Positions 28,863 to 39,849 of a stretch of DNA of 64,000 nt are shown piece after piece. Every line of letters starts with the position of its first letter. Position 1 is the stretch's first letter. The notes below the pieces were generated by a model. That model worked only from the letters and a program-made list of their open reading frames with translations, was not told where the DNA came from and did no database searches. Source of the stretch: Thiorhodococcus sp. GTDB lineage: Bacteria; Pseudomonadota; Gammaproteobacteria; Chromatiales; Chromatiaceae. Location: positions 1-64,000 of the forward strand of contig JARIBS010000043.1 in NCBI GenBank assembly GCA_029257385.1. Reading direction: 5' to 3'. The translations under genes and the position numbers were made by a program.

Positions 28863-29846
28863 CTATTCCGGCTGTGCTCCACGCAGATGACGGTTGACCG
28901 CAACCCAGCTGCCGATCAAACCCAGCAGCATGCTTGATGCCAGAATAGCGCCGGTGGGGCTCAACCCCAATCCCGTGAGTTCAAATTCGCTGCGGTAGAG
29001 GCCGGCGAGCTGCGATACCGATTGTCTTAACAGCAGCACGGCCCCAGACACCAGCAACCAGGCCATGATGCCGCCAAGCAGGCCATACCAGGCCCCGGTG
29101 TAGAGGAAGGGGCGCCGGATAAAGGCCGCGGTGGCCCCCACCAGTTCCATGATCTCGATCTCGACGCGGCGATTGAGGATCTCGAGCCTGATGGTGTTGC
29201 CAACGATCAGCAGCACACCAATCCCCAGCAACCCGCCGAGCAGCAGCGATGCGCTCTGAATCAGATTCAGGATAGCCTGGAAGCGCTGGAGCCAGAGCAT
29301 GTCCATGCGTGCGAAATCCGCTTCCGGCAGCTTCAGCAGCTTGTTTTGCAGGATATCCAGGCGCTCGGGCGTAGCGAACGCCTGGGTCGGGTAGATCGCC
29401 AGCACCACCGGCAGTGGATTCTCTTTGATCTGTTCCAACGCCTCCTCGAAACCACCGAGTGCACGGAACTCTTCGAGCGCCTGATCGCGGGTGATGACAT
29501 GCACACGCGCGATCTCCGTCCAGGTCTTGAGTCCTACGGCCATGCGCTCGGCATGTGTGTCGTCGGTCTCGAAATTGAGAAACAGCGAGATCGCCGCAGT
29601 CTGGTCCCAGCCACCGGCCATGGCGCGCAAGTTCTCGGTCATGACATAGAGTGCAGCGGGCAGGGCCAGCGAGATACCGATCACGGCCACGGTCATACTC
29701 GAGGGCAGCGGAGCGTCCGCAAACCGGCCAAAAGTCGCGATGGCCGTTTGGAGATGCTGACCGAACCAGATCCCCGGCAGGTCGAGCAGACGTGGCCCGC
29801 GTCTACGCCGGGCGCGCACAACCGGCTGGGAGCGGCGCCTCGCCAT
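28863..29846 (-). CDS. ftsX: Cell division protein FtsX
   Basis: A 327-residue inner-membrane subunit of the FtsEX complex, which activates peptidoglycan hydrolases at the septum. Residues 1-20 are very basic. Four membrane helices are evident (near residues 50-70, 200-222, 248-268 and 293-315) with a periplasmic domain between the first two. The C-terminal part has the FtsX/MacB permease pattern EIEIMELVGATAAFIRRPFL. Lies directly downstream of ftsE (3-base gap) and ftsY, the conserved gammaproteobacterial order; rpoH, which often follows, is absent here. Confidence 0.95.
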   Translation of the reverse strand: MARRRSQPVVRARRRRGPRLLDLPGIWFGQHLQTAIATFGRFADAPLPSSMTVAVIGISLALPAALYVMTENLRAMAGGWDQTAAISLFLNFETDDTHAERMAVGLKTWTEIARVHVITRDQALEEFRALGGFEEALEQIKENPLPVVLAIYPTQAFATPERLDILQNKLLKLPEADFARMDMLWLQRFQAILNLIQSASLLLGGLLGIGVLLIVGNTIRLEILNRRVEIEIMELVGATAAFIRRPFLYTGAWYGLLGGIMAWLLVSGAVLLLRQSVSQLAGLYRSEFELTGLGLSPTGAILASSMLLGLIGSWVAVNRHLRGAQPE

Positions 29847-29849
29847 GGC

Positions 29850-30518
29850 CTACCAGTCCCCCGTGTCGTTGATCAGACGTCCGTCACCAAGCGAGAGTGT
29901 GCGATGGCGCATGCTCTCGACCAGATTGAGATCATGGGTTGCGATCAGTAGCGTGACACCGACATAGTGGAAGCGCTCGAAAAGCTCAAAGATTTCGCGC
30001 GAGAGTTTCGAGTCCAGATTGCCGGTTGGTTCGTCGGCAACAAGCACCGGCGGTCGGGCTACGACGGCGCGGGCGATGCCGACGCGTTGCTGCTCACCGC
30101 CCGAGAGCGCAACCGGCGTTGCGCGCTCACGCGCGAGCAGGCCGACTTGATCGAGCGCGGCGCGCACGCGTCGACCGATCTCTTTCTGACCTAGACCCGT
30201 CACGACGAGCGGGAGTGCGACATTGTCAAAGACGCTGCGATCAGGAAGCAGACGATGGTCCTGGAAGATCATTCCGACCTCGCGCCGGTAGTAGGGAATC
30301 TGACGACGCGGCAGCGTCGCCAGATTACGCCCGTTGACCAGGATCTGGCCGCGGCTCGGGCGCTCCAGCAGGGCGATCAAGCGCAGCAGGGTGCTCTTGC
30401 CGGCACCTGAGTGACCGGTGAGAAAGATCATCTCGCCGGTCTCGACCTCGAAGTTGATATTGCTTAAGGCTTCGCCGCGCTCGGGATAGCGCTTGAAGAC
30501 ATGCTGGAACTGAATCAC
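29850..30518 (-). CDS. ftsE: Cell division ATP-binding protein FtsE
   Basis: A 222-residue ABC ATPase that drives FtsX. Motifs: [13 protein letters not shown] start, Walker [11 protein letters not shown] loop MIFQDHRLL, signature [15 protein letters not shown], Walker [14 protein letters not shown] and the H loop IATHDLNLV. Full length. It sits 11 bases after ftsY and 3 bases before ftsX on the same strand, so ftsYEX form one operon. Confidence 0.97.
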   Translation of the reverse strand: MIQFQHVFKRYPERGEALSNINFEVETGEMIFLTGHSGAGKSTLLRLIALLERPSRGQILVNGRNLATLPRRQIPYYRREVGMIFQDHRLLPDRSVFDNVALPLVVTGLGQKEIGRRVRAALDQVGLLARERATPVALSGGEQQRVGIARAVVARPPVLVADEPTGNLDSKLSREIFELFERFHYVGVTLLIATHDLNLVESMRHRTLSLGDGRLINDTGDW

Positions 30519-30529
30519 CGATCATTCCC

Positions 30530-31744
30530 TCAGCCGAGCAAGGCATCGATGAGTTCATCGGCGTCGAATGGGCGCAGATCCTCGATGGACTCGCCTACGC
30601 CAATGAAGCGGATGGGCACCTTCAGCCGCTCGGCAATGGCGAAGAGAATGCCGCCCTTGGCGGTGCCGTCGAGCTTGGTGAGTGTGATGCCGGTCAGCCC
30701 TACGGCGCGGTGGAAGTGCTCGGCCTGGCTCAAGGCATTCTGGCCCGTGGTGGCATCGACCACCAGCATCACCTCGTGCGGTGCTTGTGGATCAATCTTT
30801 TTGAGCACCCGAGCGACCTTGGCGAGCTCGTCCATCAGATTGGACTTGGTATGCAAACGCCCGGCGGTGTCGGCGATGAGCACATCCACCCCGCGCGCCG
30901 TAGCCGCCTGTAGCGCATCGAAGACCACCGATGCCGAATCCGCCCCGGTCTGCTGCGCGATCACCGGGATGGCGTTGCGCTCGCCCCAGGTGGCGAGCTG
31001 CTCGACCGCTGCGGCGCGGAAGGTGTCGCCAGCGGCGAGCATGACGCTGTTGCCTTCACGCTGGAGGCGCTGGGCCAATTTGCCGATGGTGGTCGTCTTG
31101 CCGGCGCCGTTGACGCCGACCATGAGGATGACCTGCGGACGGCCGGGTTGCGGTTGCTGCACCGGGCCATCGGCGGCCAGCAGGATGTCGCGTAGCGCGA
31201 CCTTGAGCGCGACGAGCAGCGCCTGCGGGTCGGCAAGCGACTTGCGCTTCACACGCTCGGTCAGATCCGCGATGATACGGGTGGTGGTCTCCATACCGAC
31301 ATCGCCCATGATGAGCAGCGTCTCGAGCTCCTCCATGAGGTCGTCGTCGATGCGCTTGCGCCCGAGAAAGAGATTGCCCAGTCCGTCACCGAGGTGTGCG
31401 CGACTGCGTGTGAGCCTGCCGCGCAGCCGGGTGAGCACACCGCGCTCGTGCTCGGCGTCCAGCGCTGGATCAGAGACCGGTTGTGCAGGCGCTGCGCTCG
31501 GTTGCGCTGGCGGATGCGCCTTGACCGATTCGAGCGGCTCCTGCACTGTCTCTGCCTGAGCGGCATCGAGATCCTGGGCATCTTCAGCAGGTTGTGGCTT
31601 GGCGGGCTTGAACAGTTTGCCAAACCAGGCTTTGCGCGGAGGTTGCGTCTCTGGCGTTTGTCCAGGCGCCTCCCCGGTCTCGGTCGACTGCGGGCCGACT
31701 GCAGAGTCATCTGGTGTTTTTTGCTTTTTTCCGAGACCAAACAT
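30530..31744 (-). CDS. ftsY: Signal recognition particle receptor FtsY
   Basis: A 404-residue SRP GTPase that docks SRP-ribosome complexes at the membrane. Residues 1-100 form an acidic/proline- and glutamine-rich A region with a short lysine-rich lipid-binding start. The NG domain follows: GVNGAGKTTTIGKLA (P-loop), AAGDTFRAAAVEQL, DTAGRLHTKSNLM, TKLDGTAKGG and GVGESIEDLRPF. First gene of the ftsYEX operon; diverges from the M16 peptidase pair. Confidence 0.97.
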   Translation of the reverse strand: MFGLGKKQKTPDDSAVGPQSTETGEAPGQTPETQPPRKAWFGKLFKPAKPQPAEDAQDLDAAQAETVQEPLESVKAHPPAQPSAAPAQPVSDPALDAEHERGVLTRLRGRLTRSRAHLGDGLGNLFLGRKRIDDDLMEELETLLIMGDVGMETTTRIIADLTERVKRKSLADPQALLVALKVALRDILLAADGPVQQPQPGRPQVILMVGVNGAGKTTTIGKLAQRLQREGNSVMLAAGDTFRAAAVEQLATWGERNAIPVIAQQTGADSASVVFDALQAATARGVDVLIADTAGRLHTKSNLMDELAKVARVLKKIDPQAPHEVMLVVDATTGQNALSQAEHFHRAVGLTGITLTKLDGTAKGGILFAIAERLKVPIRFIGVGESIEDLRPFDADELIDALLG

Positions 31745-31957
31745 AGAGTTGTGCTATCGATTTTGATGGTGGACGGTCGGTCATAGTCAACCAACCAGCA
31801 TGATCGCCCCATGCTACCAGATCGCCATTTCACTCGCCCGGGTGCCCCAACATCTGGTAACGGAGCGTGATCCAAAAAACGATCGCCGAGAACAATGTTC
31901 CCATTTCCTCCCTAAGTCTTCCATTCAACCCTCACAGAGTCACTGATCGGAGTCTCC

Positions 31958-33337
31958 ATGCAACGACGATCCATCGCCGTCCTGATGTGTCTGCTGCCGC
32001 TTGTGGCGGCCGCCTCGCCGAACGTCCAAGAGCGCACGCTCGACAACGGGCTCAAGGTTCTGGTCAAGCCCGACCATCGTGCCCCGATTCTGACCTCGCA
32101 AGTCTGGTACAAGATCGGTTCGAGCTACGAGTATGGCGGGATCACGGGCGTCTCGCATGTGCTCGAGCACATGATGTTCCAGGGCACCGAGAACCTGGCC
32201 CCAGGCGAGTTCTCGCGTATCGTCGCCGAGAACGGTGGCGAGGAGAACGCCTTCACCGGGCGGGATTTCACCGCCTACTATCAGAATTTGGCCAAGGACC
32301 GTCTAGAGGTCTCGTTCAAACTCGAATCCGAGCGTATGCGCCATCTGGCGCTGGCGCAAAAGGAGTTCGTCAAAGAGTTGGAAGTGGTCAAGGAAGAGCG
32401 ACGCACGCGCACCGACGACAACCCGCAATCCCTGACGTATGAGCGCTTCAACGCCGTCGCCTTCGATGCCTCGCCCTACCGCAACCCAGTCATCGGCTGG
32501 CCGAGCGATATCGCGCAGCTCCAGCTTGCCGATCTGCGCGACTGGTATCGTCTCTGGTATGCCCCGAACAATGCGATCCTGGTGGTTGCCGGAGACGTGG
32601 AACCCGAACAGGTTTTCGCGCTGGCCGAGCAGTACTTTGGGCCGCTGGCGGCCGAGGAGATCCGCCCGCCCAAGACGCGGGTCGAGCCGGAGCAGCGCGG
32701 CGAGAAGCGTCTGCGGGTGAAGGCACCCGCCAAAGAACCCTATCTGCTGATGGGCTACAAGACCCCCTCGATCGCCGATGCTGCCGAGTCCTGGGAGCCT
32801 TATGCGCTGGAGATCCTCTCATCCATCCTCGATGGCGGTGACAGCTCCCGGTTCGCCCGCTCGCTGGTCCGGGGCGATCAGATCGCCTCCTCCGCCGGCG
32901 CGAGTTACAGTGCTTTCCGGCGGCTGTCCGGACTCTTCCTGCTCGACGGCGTGCCAGCCAAGGGCCGTGGGATCGATGAGTTGGAAGCCGCCCTGCGCGC
33001 GCAGATCGAGCAGGTGCGCACCGAGCCGGTCAGTGACGCCGAATTAGAGCGTGTACGCAATCAGGTCGTCGCCGCCAAGGTCTATGAGAAGGATTCGCTC
33101 TTCTATCAGGCGATGTTGCTCGGACAGCTCGAAACGATCGGACTCGACTGGCGTCTCGCCGACACCTATGTCGACGCGCTGGCGGCGGTCACGCCCGAGC
33201 AGATCCAGGCCGTCGCCAATAAATACCTGACCACGGATCGGCTCACCGTCGCGGTGCTCGATCCCCAGCCGATTTCTGACACAGAAGCCGCTCGCACCAC
33301 CGCCACCGGACCGGGAGGACACACCCATGCTCGCTGA
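31958..33337 (+). CDS. M16 zinc peptidase, catalytic subunit
   Basis: A 459-residue insulinase/mitochondrial-processing-peptidase-like metalloprotease. A signal peptide (residues 1-20) suggests the periplasm. The inverted zinc motif HxxEH is at residues 67-71 (HVLEH), with the third ligand in the ELEVVKEERR region. It pairs with the next gene, which overlaps it by 11 bases and lacks the zinc motif, giving the usual active/inactive two-gene peptidase. The order M16-M16-rsmD-coaD beside ftsYEX is common in gammaproteobacteria. Natural substrates are probably periplasmic peptides. Confidence 0.93.
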   Translation: MQRRSIAVLMCLLPLVAAASPNVQERTLDNGLKVLVKPDHRAPILTSQVWYKIGSSYEYGGITGVSHVLEHMMFQGTENLAPGEFSRIVAENGGEENAFTGRDFTAYYQNLAKDRLEVSFKLESERMRHLALAQKEFVKELEVVKEERRTRTDDNPQSLTYERFNAVAFDASPYRNPVIGWPSDIAQLQLADLRDWYRLWYAPNNAILVVAGDVEPEQVFALAEQYFGPLAAEEIRPPKTRVEPEQRGEKRLRVKAPAKEPYLLMGYKTPSIADAAESWEPYALEILSSILDGGDSSRFARSLVRGDQIASSAGASYSAFRRLSGLFLLDGVPAKGRGIDELEAALRAQIEQVRTEPVSDAELERVRNQVVAAKVYEKDSLFYQAMLLGQLETIGLDWRLADTYVDALAAVTPEQIQAVANKYLTTDRLTVAVLDPQPISDTEAARTTATGPGGHTHAR

Positions 33338-34703
33338 TCGATACTGCGCGGCTCGCCGCCCTTCACCTCTTGCGATGGCGAGCCGCTGGCTTGCCCCCCT
33401 GCTGCTGCTTGCCGGCGGGGCCGTCCAGGCGACACCCGAGATCCAGACCTGGGAGACGCCCAACGGGGCCAGAGTCTTCTTCGTCGCTGCGCCTGAAATC
33501 CCCATGGTCGATGTGAAAGTGGTCTTCGCCGCCGGGAGCGCCCGGGATGGCGAACACTCCGGGCTGGCCTCGATGACGGCCGCCATGCTCGACGAGGGTG
33601 CCGGCGAATGGGACTCAGACGCCCTCGCCGATCGGATGGATGCGATCGGTGCCTCGCTGAGCGCCGGGGTCGACCGTGACATGACCTCGGTGTCCTTGCG
33701 CTCGCTCACCCGGCAGCCAGCCCTCGAGACGGCCGTCGAGACCTTCGCGACGGTGCTCGCCGAGCCGACCTTCGCACCAAAACCGCTGGAGCGGGTGCGC
33801 CAGAATCGCCTCATCGGGCTGCGTCAGGATGATGAATCACCACGCAAGGTCGCCCAGAAGGCGCTCTATCGCGCAGTCTTCGCCGATCATCCCTATGCTG
33901 CCGATCCAGCGGGTGCGCCCGAATCGATTGCGGCGATCTCGCGTGAGGATCTCGCGGCCTTCCATGCGCGCCACTACGTCGGGACCAATGCCGTCGTGGC
34001 CATGGTCGGCGATCTCGATCGCGCCAGTGCCGAAGCGCTCGCCGAACGCATCACCGCTGGACTTGCCAAGGGCGAAGCGGCAGCATCCCTGCCGGAAGTC
34101 TCCGGGCTTGCCGAGGGCGCGCTCGCAACGCTCGACTTCCCTTCCAGCCAGACGACGGTGCTGGCTGGCCAGCCGGGCACGTGGCGTGGCGACCCGGATT
34201 ATTTCCCGCTCTATGTCGGCAACCACATCCTGGGCGGCAGTGGACTGGTGTCCATCCTGATGGACGAGATTCGTGAACAACGCGGCCTGTCCTACAGCAC
34301 CTACAGCTATTTCCTGCCGCTGGCGCAGCAGGGACCATTCCTCATGGGGCTACAGACGCGCAACGACCAAGCCGAGCAGGCGCGCAAAGTCATGCTCGAT
34401 ACGCTCACGGATTTCATCGAACGCGGGCCGAGCGCCGAGCAACTGACCGCTGCCAAGAAGAACATCACTGGCGGGTTTCCGCTCAAGATCGCGAGCAATG
34501 GCGATATCATCCAATACCTGGCGGTGATCGGCTTCTACAATCTGCCGCTGGATTATCTGGACCGCTTCACCGATCGCATCACGGCCATTACCGCCGAGCA
34601 GATCCGCGACGCCTTCGCGCGTCGCATTCACCCCGAGCGGCTCGCCATCGTTACTGTCGGCGGCAAGACCGAAGGGCCTTCCAAGACCAGTGGCTCAGAC
34701 TAG
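33327..34703 (+). CDS. M16 peptidase-like protein, non-catalytic subunit
   Basis: A 458-residue M16 homologue in which the HxxEH motif is replaced by the HSGLAS region, so it cannot bind catalytic zinc and should act as a partner of the upstream peptidase. The core PNGARVFFV, VDVKVVFAAGSARDGE, GLASMTAAMLDEG and the C-terminal RGLSYSTYSYF are family-typical. A good GGGAGGA ribosome binding site supports ATG 33327; a second in-frame ATG at 33375 opens directly on the signal peptide. The 3' end overlaps the rsmD start by 14 bases. Confidence 0.92.
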   Translation: MLADRYCAARRPSPLAMASRWLAPLLLLAGGAVQATPEIQTWETPNGARVFFVAAPEIPMVDVKVVFAAGSARDGEHSGLASMTAAMLDEGAGEWDSDALADRMDAIGASLSAGVDRDMTSVSLRSLTRQPALETAVETFATVLAEPTFAPKPLERVRQNRLIGLRQDDESPRKVAQKALYRAVFADHPYAADPAGAPESIAAISREDLAAFHARHYVGTNAVVAMVGDLDRASAEALAERITAGLAKGEAAASLPEVSGLAEGALATLDFPSSQTTVLAGQPGTWRGDPDYFPLYVGNHILGGSGLVSILMDEIREQRGLSYSTYSYFLPLAQQGPFLMGLQTRNDQAEQARKVMLDTLTDFIERGPSAEQLTAAKKNITGGFPLKIASNGDIIQYLAVIGFYNLPLDYLDRFTDRITAITAEQIRDAFARRIHPERLAIVTVGGKTEGPSKTSGSD

Positions 34704-35280
34704 GAACCGACTCAGGATCATCGGCGGTCGTTATCGCGGCCGCCGCCTGGCTTTTCCCGATCAGCCCGGTCTGCGGCCCACGTCCGACCGGGTGCGCGAG
34801 ACCCTATTCAACTGGCTGGCCCCAGTCATCGCCGGGGCGCGCTGTCTGGATGTCTTCGCCGGCAGCGGGGCGCTGGGGTTCGAGGCCGCCTCGCGGGGCG
34901 CGGCCGAGGTGGTCATGCTCGAACGTGCCTCACCGGTCGCCCGTCAGCTCGAGGCCAACGCCCGCATGTTGGATGCTGCGCGGATCAGCATTCATCGGGT
35001 CGATGCGCTCCAATGGCTGAGTAGTCCTGGCGAGCCCTTCGATCTGATTTTTGTGGACCCGCCGTTCGCCGACGGTTTGTTGAGTCCCACGATTGAGCGG
35101 CTACACGACAACGGTTGGGTCGCGCCTGGCACGCGCATCTATCTCGAGGCGCCGATCCAGGTAGGACTCCCCGCGCTACCTTCGGGTTGGGAGCTGATCC
35201 GCGACAAGACCGCCGGGCGGACCTGCTACGGCCTCGTGAGCGTGATCGCGGAGGATTCGAGTCACGCCTGCGGCACTTGA
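34690..35280 (+). CDS. rsmD: 16S rRNA (guanine966-N2)-methyltransferase
   Basis: A 196-residue SAM-dependent methyltransferase modifying G966 of 16S rRNA. It starts with a GTG inside the preceding gene and shows RIIGGRYRGRRL, RPTSDRVRETLFNWL, DVFAGSGALGFEAASRGA and the catalytic DPPF (FVDPPFADGLL). The length is normal. Located between the M16 pair and coaD, the usual rsmD-coaD neighbourhood. Confidence 0.95.
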   Translation: MAQTRNRLRIIGGRYRGRRLAFPDQPGLRPTSDRVRETLFNWLAPVIAGARCLDVFAGSGALGFEAASRGAAEVVMLERASPVARQLEANARMLDAARISIHRVDALQWLSSPGEPFDLIFVDPPFADGLLSPTIERLHDNGWVAPGTRIYLEAPIQVGLPALPSGWELIRDKTAGRTCYGLVSVIAEDSSHACGT

Positions 35281-35409
35281 GCCGTTAAGGCGTGCGAGTC
35301 AATCGCATTCCCACAACGTTTATACGCCATCGTTTTACTCAGGTTTGTGTTATCGTGCGCGCCGACGATAGCCAGCCTGTTCGGGCGGCGCATTCAGCGA
35401 CTCGGATGA

Positions 35410-35994
<585 letters not shown>

Positions 35995-36005
35995 GATCAG
36001 CCTAG

Positions 36006-36299
<294 letters not shown>

Positions 36300-36301
36300 C
36301 C

Positions 36302-38005
36302 ATGACGCCTCGTCTCTGCAGCCCCACCACGGGGCTCAGACTTTTTCTCTATTGCGCACTCATACTTGCACTCCCGCGTTACGCCGAAGCCGATCTCCCG
36401 GCTACAGCCGCAATTGCCTCTGCCCATCCACTGGCGACACAGGCCGGCCACACCATCCTCGCTGAGAGCGGTAATGCCTTCGATGCCGCAGTCGCTGTCA
36501 GCGCCGTGCTCGCGGTCGTCGAGCCTTACAGTTCGGGTCTTGGCGGCGGTGGTTTCTGGCTGCTGCATCGTGGCGCCGATGGTTTCCAAACAATGCTCGA
36601 CGGGCGCGAACGCGCCCCGCTGGCGGCCCATCGTGATCTCTTTCTCGGCCCTGATGGCCGCTTCGTGCCCAAGCTGGCGCTCGACGGTCCGCTGGCGGCG
36701 GGCATTCCCGGCGCACCGGCGGCGCTCTGCCATCTGGCCGAGCACTATGGTCGCCTGACGCTTGCCAAGACGTTGGCGCCGGCGATCGACGTCGCCCGCG
36801 ACGGTTTCGAGGTCGATCCATATTATCAGCGCATGGTCTCCATGCGGCTGGAGACGCTGGGGACTTCTGCTGCGGCCGCGAGCCAGTTTCTCCTCGACGG
36901 CGCGGCACCGCCCCTGGGACATCGGCTGCGTCAGCCGGATCTGGCCGAGACCCTGACCACTCTGGCGCAACAGGGCTGCGCCGGATTCTATACCGGTCCA
37001 CTAGCGCAGCGCTTGGTCGCTGGCGTGTGCGAGGCCGGCGGCATCTGGACTCTGGAAGACCTGGCGCAATACCGGGTAGTTGAGCGCACTCCGATCGTCG
37101 GCTCCTACCAGGGCTGGCGGCTGGTGAGCGCTGCCCCGCCGTCTTCGGGTGGCGTACTGCTGGCACAGATGCTCAATATGCTCTCCGCGCTGCCTGCGCC
37201 GCCGCCCGATAGTGGTGAGCATTCGACCCATGCCCTGGTCGAGATAATGCGTCGCGCCTACCGCGACCGTGCGGCCTATCTGGGTGATCCCGATCAGGTG
37301 TCGATGCCCATAGCGCGTCTCACCGACGCGCATTATGCGGCCGGACTGATGCGCAATTTCGATCCCGCGCACGCGACACCCAGTCGCCTGGGCGAGCGCG
37401 GTTCTGAGGTGACACGCGGCGAGGGCCAGGACACGACCCATTTCTCGATACTCGACCGCGAGGGCAACCGGGTCGCGGCAACACTCAGCATCAACTACCC
37501 TTTCGGCAGTGGCTTCGTTCCGCCCGGCACGGGTGTCTTGCTCAACGACGAAATGGACGACTTCTCCGCGCAGTCATGGACCGCGAACATCTATGGCTTG
37601 GTCGGCACAGAGGCCAACGCCATCGCACCGGGCAAGCGGATGCTCTCAAGCATGTCGCCGACCTTTCTGGAATCCGACCGGGGCGTCGCGATCCTGGGCA
37701 CGTCGGGCGGCAGCCGGATCATCAGCATGGTGCTGCAGAGCGTACTCAGCGCCGTGGCGGGCGAGCCGGTGAGCAATTGGGTCTCGGGTGCGCGCGTTCA
37801 TCATCAATATCTGCCCGACACAATCGCGTTTGAACCCGGCGCGCTCGACGCCGCCGAACAGTCGGCGCTGATTGCCAAGGGTCATCGGCTCAAGCCACTC
37901 GCTCGACCTTATGGCAATATGCAGGCGATCTTCTGGGACCGGACCAATGGGCGCGTGGAGGCAGCGAGCGATCCGCGCGGCATCGGCAGCGCCATCGTTC
38001 GCTGA
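36302..38005 (+). CDS. ggt: Gamma-glutamyltransferase
   Basis: A 567-residue Ntn-hydrolase that cleaves and transfers the gamma-glutamyl group of glutathione or glutathione amide (the latter is the thiol of purple sulfur bacteria). A signal peptide ends near residue 30 (YAEA), so periplasmic. Autoproteolysis should occur before Thr378 in GQDTTHFSILD, splitting large and small subunits. The GSG(F)VPPGTGVLLNDEMDDF and SSMSPT segments of the active site are present. Overlapping spacing with fdx (2 bases) suggests co-transcription, but a functional link is not clear. Confidence 0.94.
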   Translation: MTPRLCSPTTGLRLFLYCALILALPRYAEADLPATAAIASAHPLATQAGHTILAESGNAFDAAVAVSAVLAVVEPYSSGLGGGGFWLLHRGADGFQTMLDGRERAPLAAHRDLFLGPDGRFVPKLALDGPLAAGIPGAPAALCHLAEHYGRLTLAKTLAPAIDVARDGFEVDPYYQRMVSMRLETLGTSAAAASQFLLDGAAPPLGHRLRQPDLAETLTTLAQQGCAGFYTGPLAQRLVAGVCEAGGIWTLEDLAQYRVVERTPIVGSYQGWRLVSAAPPSSGGVLLAQMLNMLSALPAPPPDSGEHSTHALVEIMRRAYRDRAAYLGDPDQVSMPIARLTDAHYAAGLMRNFDPAHATPSRLGERGSEVTRGEGQDTTHFSILDREGNRVAATLSINYPFGSGFVPPGTGVLLNDEMDDFSAQSWTANIYGLVGTEANAIAPGKRMLSSMSPTFLESDRGVAILGTSGGSRIISMVLQSVLSAVAGEPVSNWVSGARVHHQYLPDTIAFEPGALDAAEQSALIAKGHRLKPLARPYGNMQAIFWDRTNGRVEAASDPRGIGSAIVR

Positions 38006-38127
38006 TCGCGTCCGCGAGCGCTTGAGCAGGAGTGCCGGGCGGCACGCCGACGAGCGCCTACCCAGCACACATGAATTTTCCGCCGCACACGGCGATTTCA
38101 ATCAGGTCGCTCGCCCCCTAATCACAC

Positions 38128-38943
38128 ATGCCAGCGCTGCAACCTATCGGTGTATTCGACTCAGGATTCGGCGGTCTCACCGTACTGCGCGAGATCCGGC
38201 GTCTGTTGCCGCATGAGGATCTGCTGTATGTGGCTGATTCGGCTCATGCGCCCTATGGCGACAAAGCCATGTCGCATAGCGAAACCCGCTCGGTCGCGAT
38301 CACCGAGCACCTGCTCGAACAAGGCGCCAAGGCAATCGTTGTGGCCTGCAATACCGCAAGCGGGGCGGCTGCGCAGCTATTGCGCACCCGCTACAGCGTC
38401 CCGATCGTGGCGATGGAGCCTGCCGTCAAGCCAGCGGTCGAGCGCACACGCTCGGGTGTGGTCGCGGTGCTTGCGACACGCCAGACGCTGGCCAGCCAAA
38501 CTTTTTCGGTTTTACTCGGGCGTCTCGGGCAGGGCGTGGAGATCCTGCTACAACCCTGCCCCGGATTGGTCGAGCAGATTGAGGCGGGAGATCTCAACGG
38601 GGAGCATACCCGTGAGCTACTTGCTGGATACCTGGCCCCGCTGATCGCGCGCGGGGCCGATACATTGGTGCTCGGCTGCACCCACTATCCCTATCTGACC
38701 ACGCTGATCGAGGAACTGGCCGGCCCAGGCGTCCAGGTGCTGAACTCCGGCGCAGCGGTTGCGCGACAGCTTCAGCGCCGACTCAGCGAGGCCACTCTGC
38801 TCGCACCGCGACAAGCACCCGGACGGGAGCGTTTCTGGACCAGTGGACACCCGGCAGTCGTGCGCGATCTCATGACCAGGCTCTGGCAGGCTGAGATCAG
38901 CCTGGAGCACCTCAGCAGCGGGTGCATGCTGGAAGCCAGCTAA
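38128..38943 (+). CDS. murI: Glutamate racemase
   Basis: A 271-residue cofactor-independent racemase making D-glutamate for peptidoglycan. Both catalytic cysteines are present in their motifs: CNTASGAAAQLL and LGCTHYPYL. The N-terminal GVFDSGFGGLTVLREI and YVADSAHAPYGDK are diagnostic. Full length; convergent with rsmI. Confidence 0.95.
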   Translation: MPALQPIGVFDSGFGGLTVLREIRRLLPHEDLLYVADSAHAPYGDKAMSHSETRSVAITEHLLEQGAKAIVVACNTASGAAAQLLRTRYSVPIVAMEPAVKPAVERTRSGVVAVLATRQTLASQTFSVLLGRLGQGVEILLQPCPGLVEQIEAGDLNGEHTRELLAGYLAPLIARGADTLVLGCTHYPYLTTLIEELAGPGVQVLNSGAAVARQLQRRLSEATLLAPRQAPGRERFWTSGHPAVVRDLMTRLWQAEISLEHLSSGCMLEAS

Positions 38944-38950
38944 ACCGCGC

Positions 38951-39811
38951 TCAATCGCCCCGCGCGGCCAGACCCAACTCGAGTCCAAGTCGATACAGAC
39001 GGTTCTTTTTGGCCCCTGTCAGGCGCGCACCCACCGCCGCCGCCTGACTCAGCGGCAACGACTCGCAGAGCACGCGCAGCACGCGCTCCCACTCGGCACA
39101 CTGCGCCTCATCGGGCGCACTCGCAGCGCCTTGCACCAGGATCACCAGCTCTCCCAGACGCTGCTCGGCATCGTGTTCCAGGCGCTCTATCAACTCCCCG
39201 GGCAGTCCGTCGAGAAACGTCTCGAAACGCTTGGTGAGTTCACGTCCAATCACCACCCGGCGCTGTTGGCCCAATACCGCTTGCAGGTCCTCAAGCGATG
39301 CCAGCGCGCGTTTTGCGCTCTCGTAGAAAATGAGTGTGCCAGGCTCGTGGGCGAGCGATTCGAGCAAGACACGGCGTTGAGCACGACCGCGAGGCAAGAA
39401 GCCGAGAAACAGGAAGCGATCGCTCGGCAGGCCGGATGCAGAGAGCGCGCAGATCAGTGCGCTCGGACCAGGCACGGGCACCACGGACAGGCCGCGCTCG
39501 CGGGCCGCGGCAACCAATGTGTAGCCAGGGTCGCTGATCAGCGGTGTACCGGCATCCGACACCAGCGCGATGCTGCGGCCTTCTTCGAGCATTCGCAGCA
39601 AGGGTTCGCGCATGGCCGTTTCGTTATGCTCATGATAAGCGCGCAGCTTGGCCGTGATCCCGAAGTGACTGAGCAGACGCAGGGTCTCGCGTGTGTCCTC
39701 AGCGGCGATCAAATCCACTTCGGCCAAGACTTTGCGCGCGCGCTCCGTCATATCGCCGAGATTGCCGATGGGCGTGGCGACCACGTATAGTACCCCGCTG
39801 TGCTGCTGCAT
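38951..39811 (-). CDS. rsmI: 16S rRNA (cytidine1402-2'-O)-methyltransferase
   Basis: A 286-residue TP-methyltransferase that 2'-O-methylates C1402 of 16S rRNA. Signatures: YVVATPIGNLGDMTERA, AAEDTRETLRLLSHFGI, SDAGTPLISDPGY, PVPGPSALICALSASGL and FLGFLPR. It diverges from lpoA with only 38 bases between the start codons, the conserved yraL-yraM arrangement, so their promoters must overlap. Confidence 0.95.
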   Translation of the reverse strand: MQQHSGVLYVVATPIGNLGDMTERARKVLAEVDLIAAEDTRETLRLLSHFGITAKLRAYHEHNETAMREPLLRMLEEGRSIALVSDAGTPLISDPGYTLVAAARERGLSVVPVPGPSALICALSASGLPSDRFLFLGFLPRGRAQRRVLLESLAHEPGTLIFYESAKRALASLEDLQAVLGQQRRVVIGRELTKRFETFLDGLPGELIERLEHDAEQRLGELVILVQGAASAPDEAQCAEWERVLRVLCESLPLSQAAAVGARLTGAKKNRLYRLGLELGLAARGD

Positions 39812-39849
39812 CTTCTGTCCTCTTCCGTCTTTTAGTCAGGGAATGGATC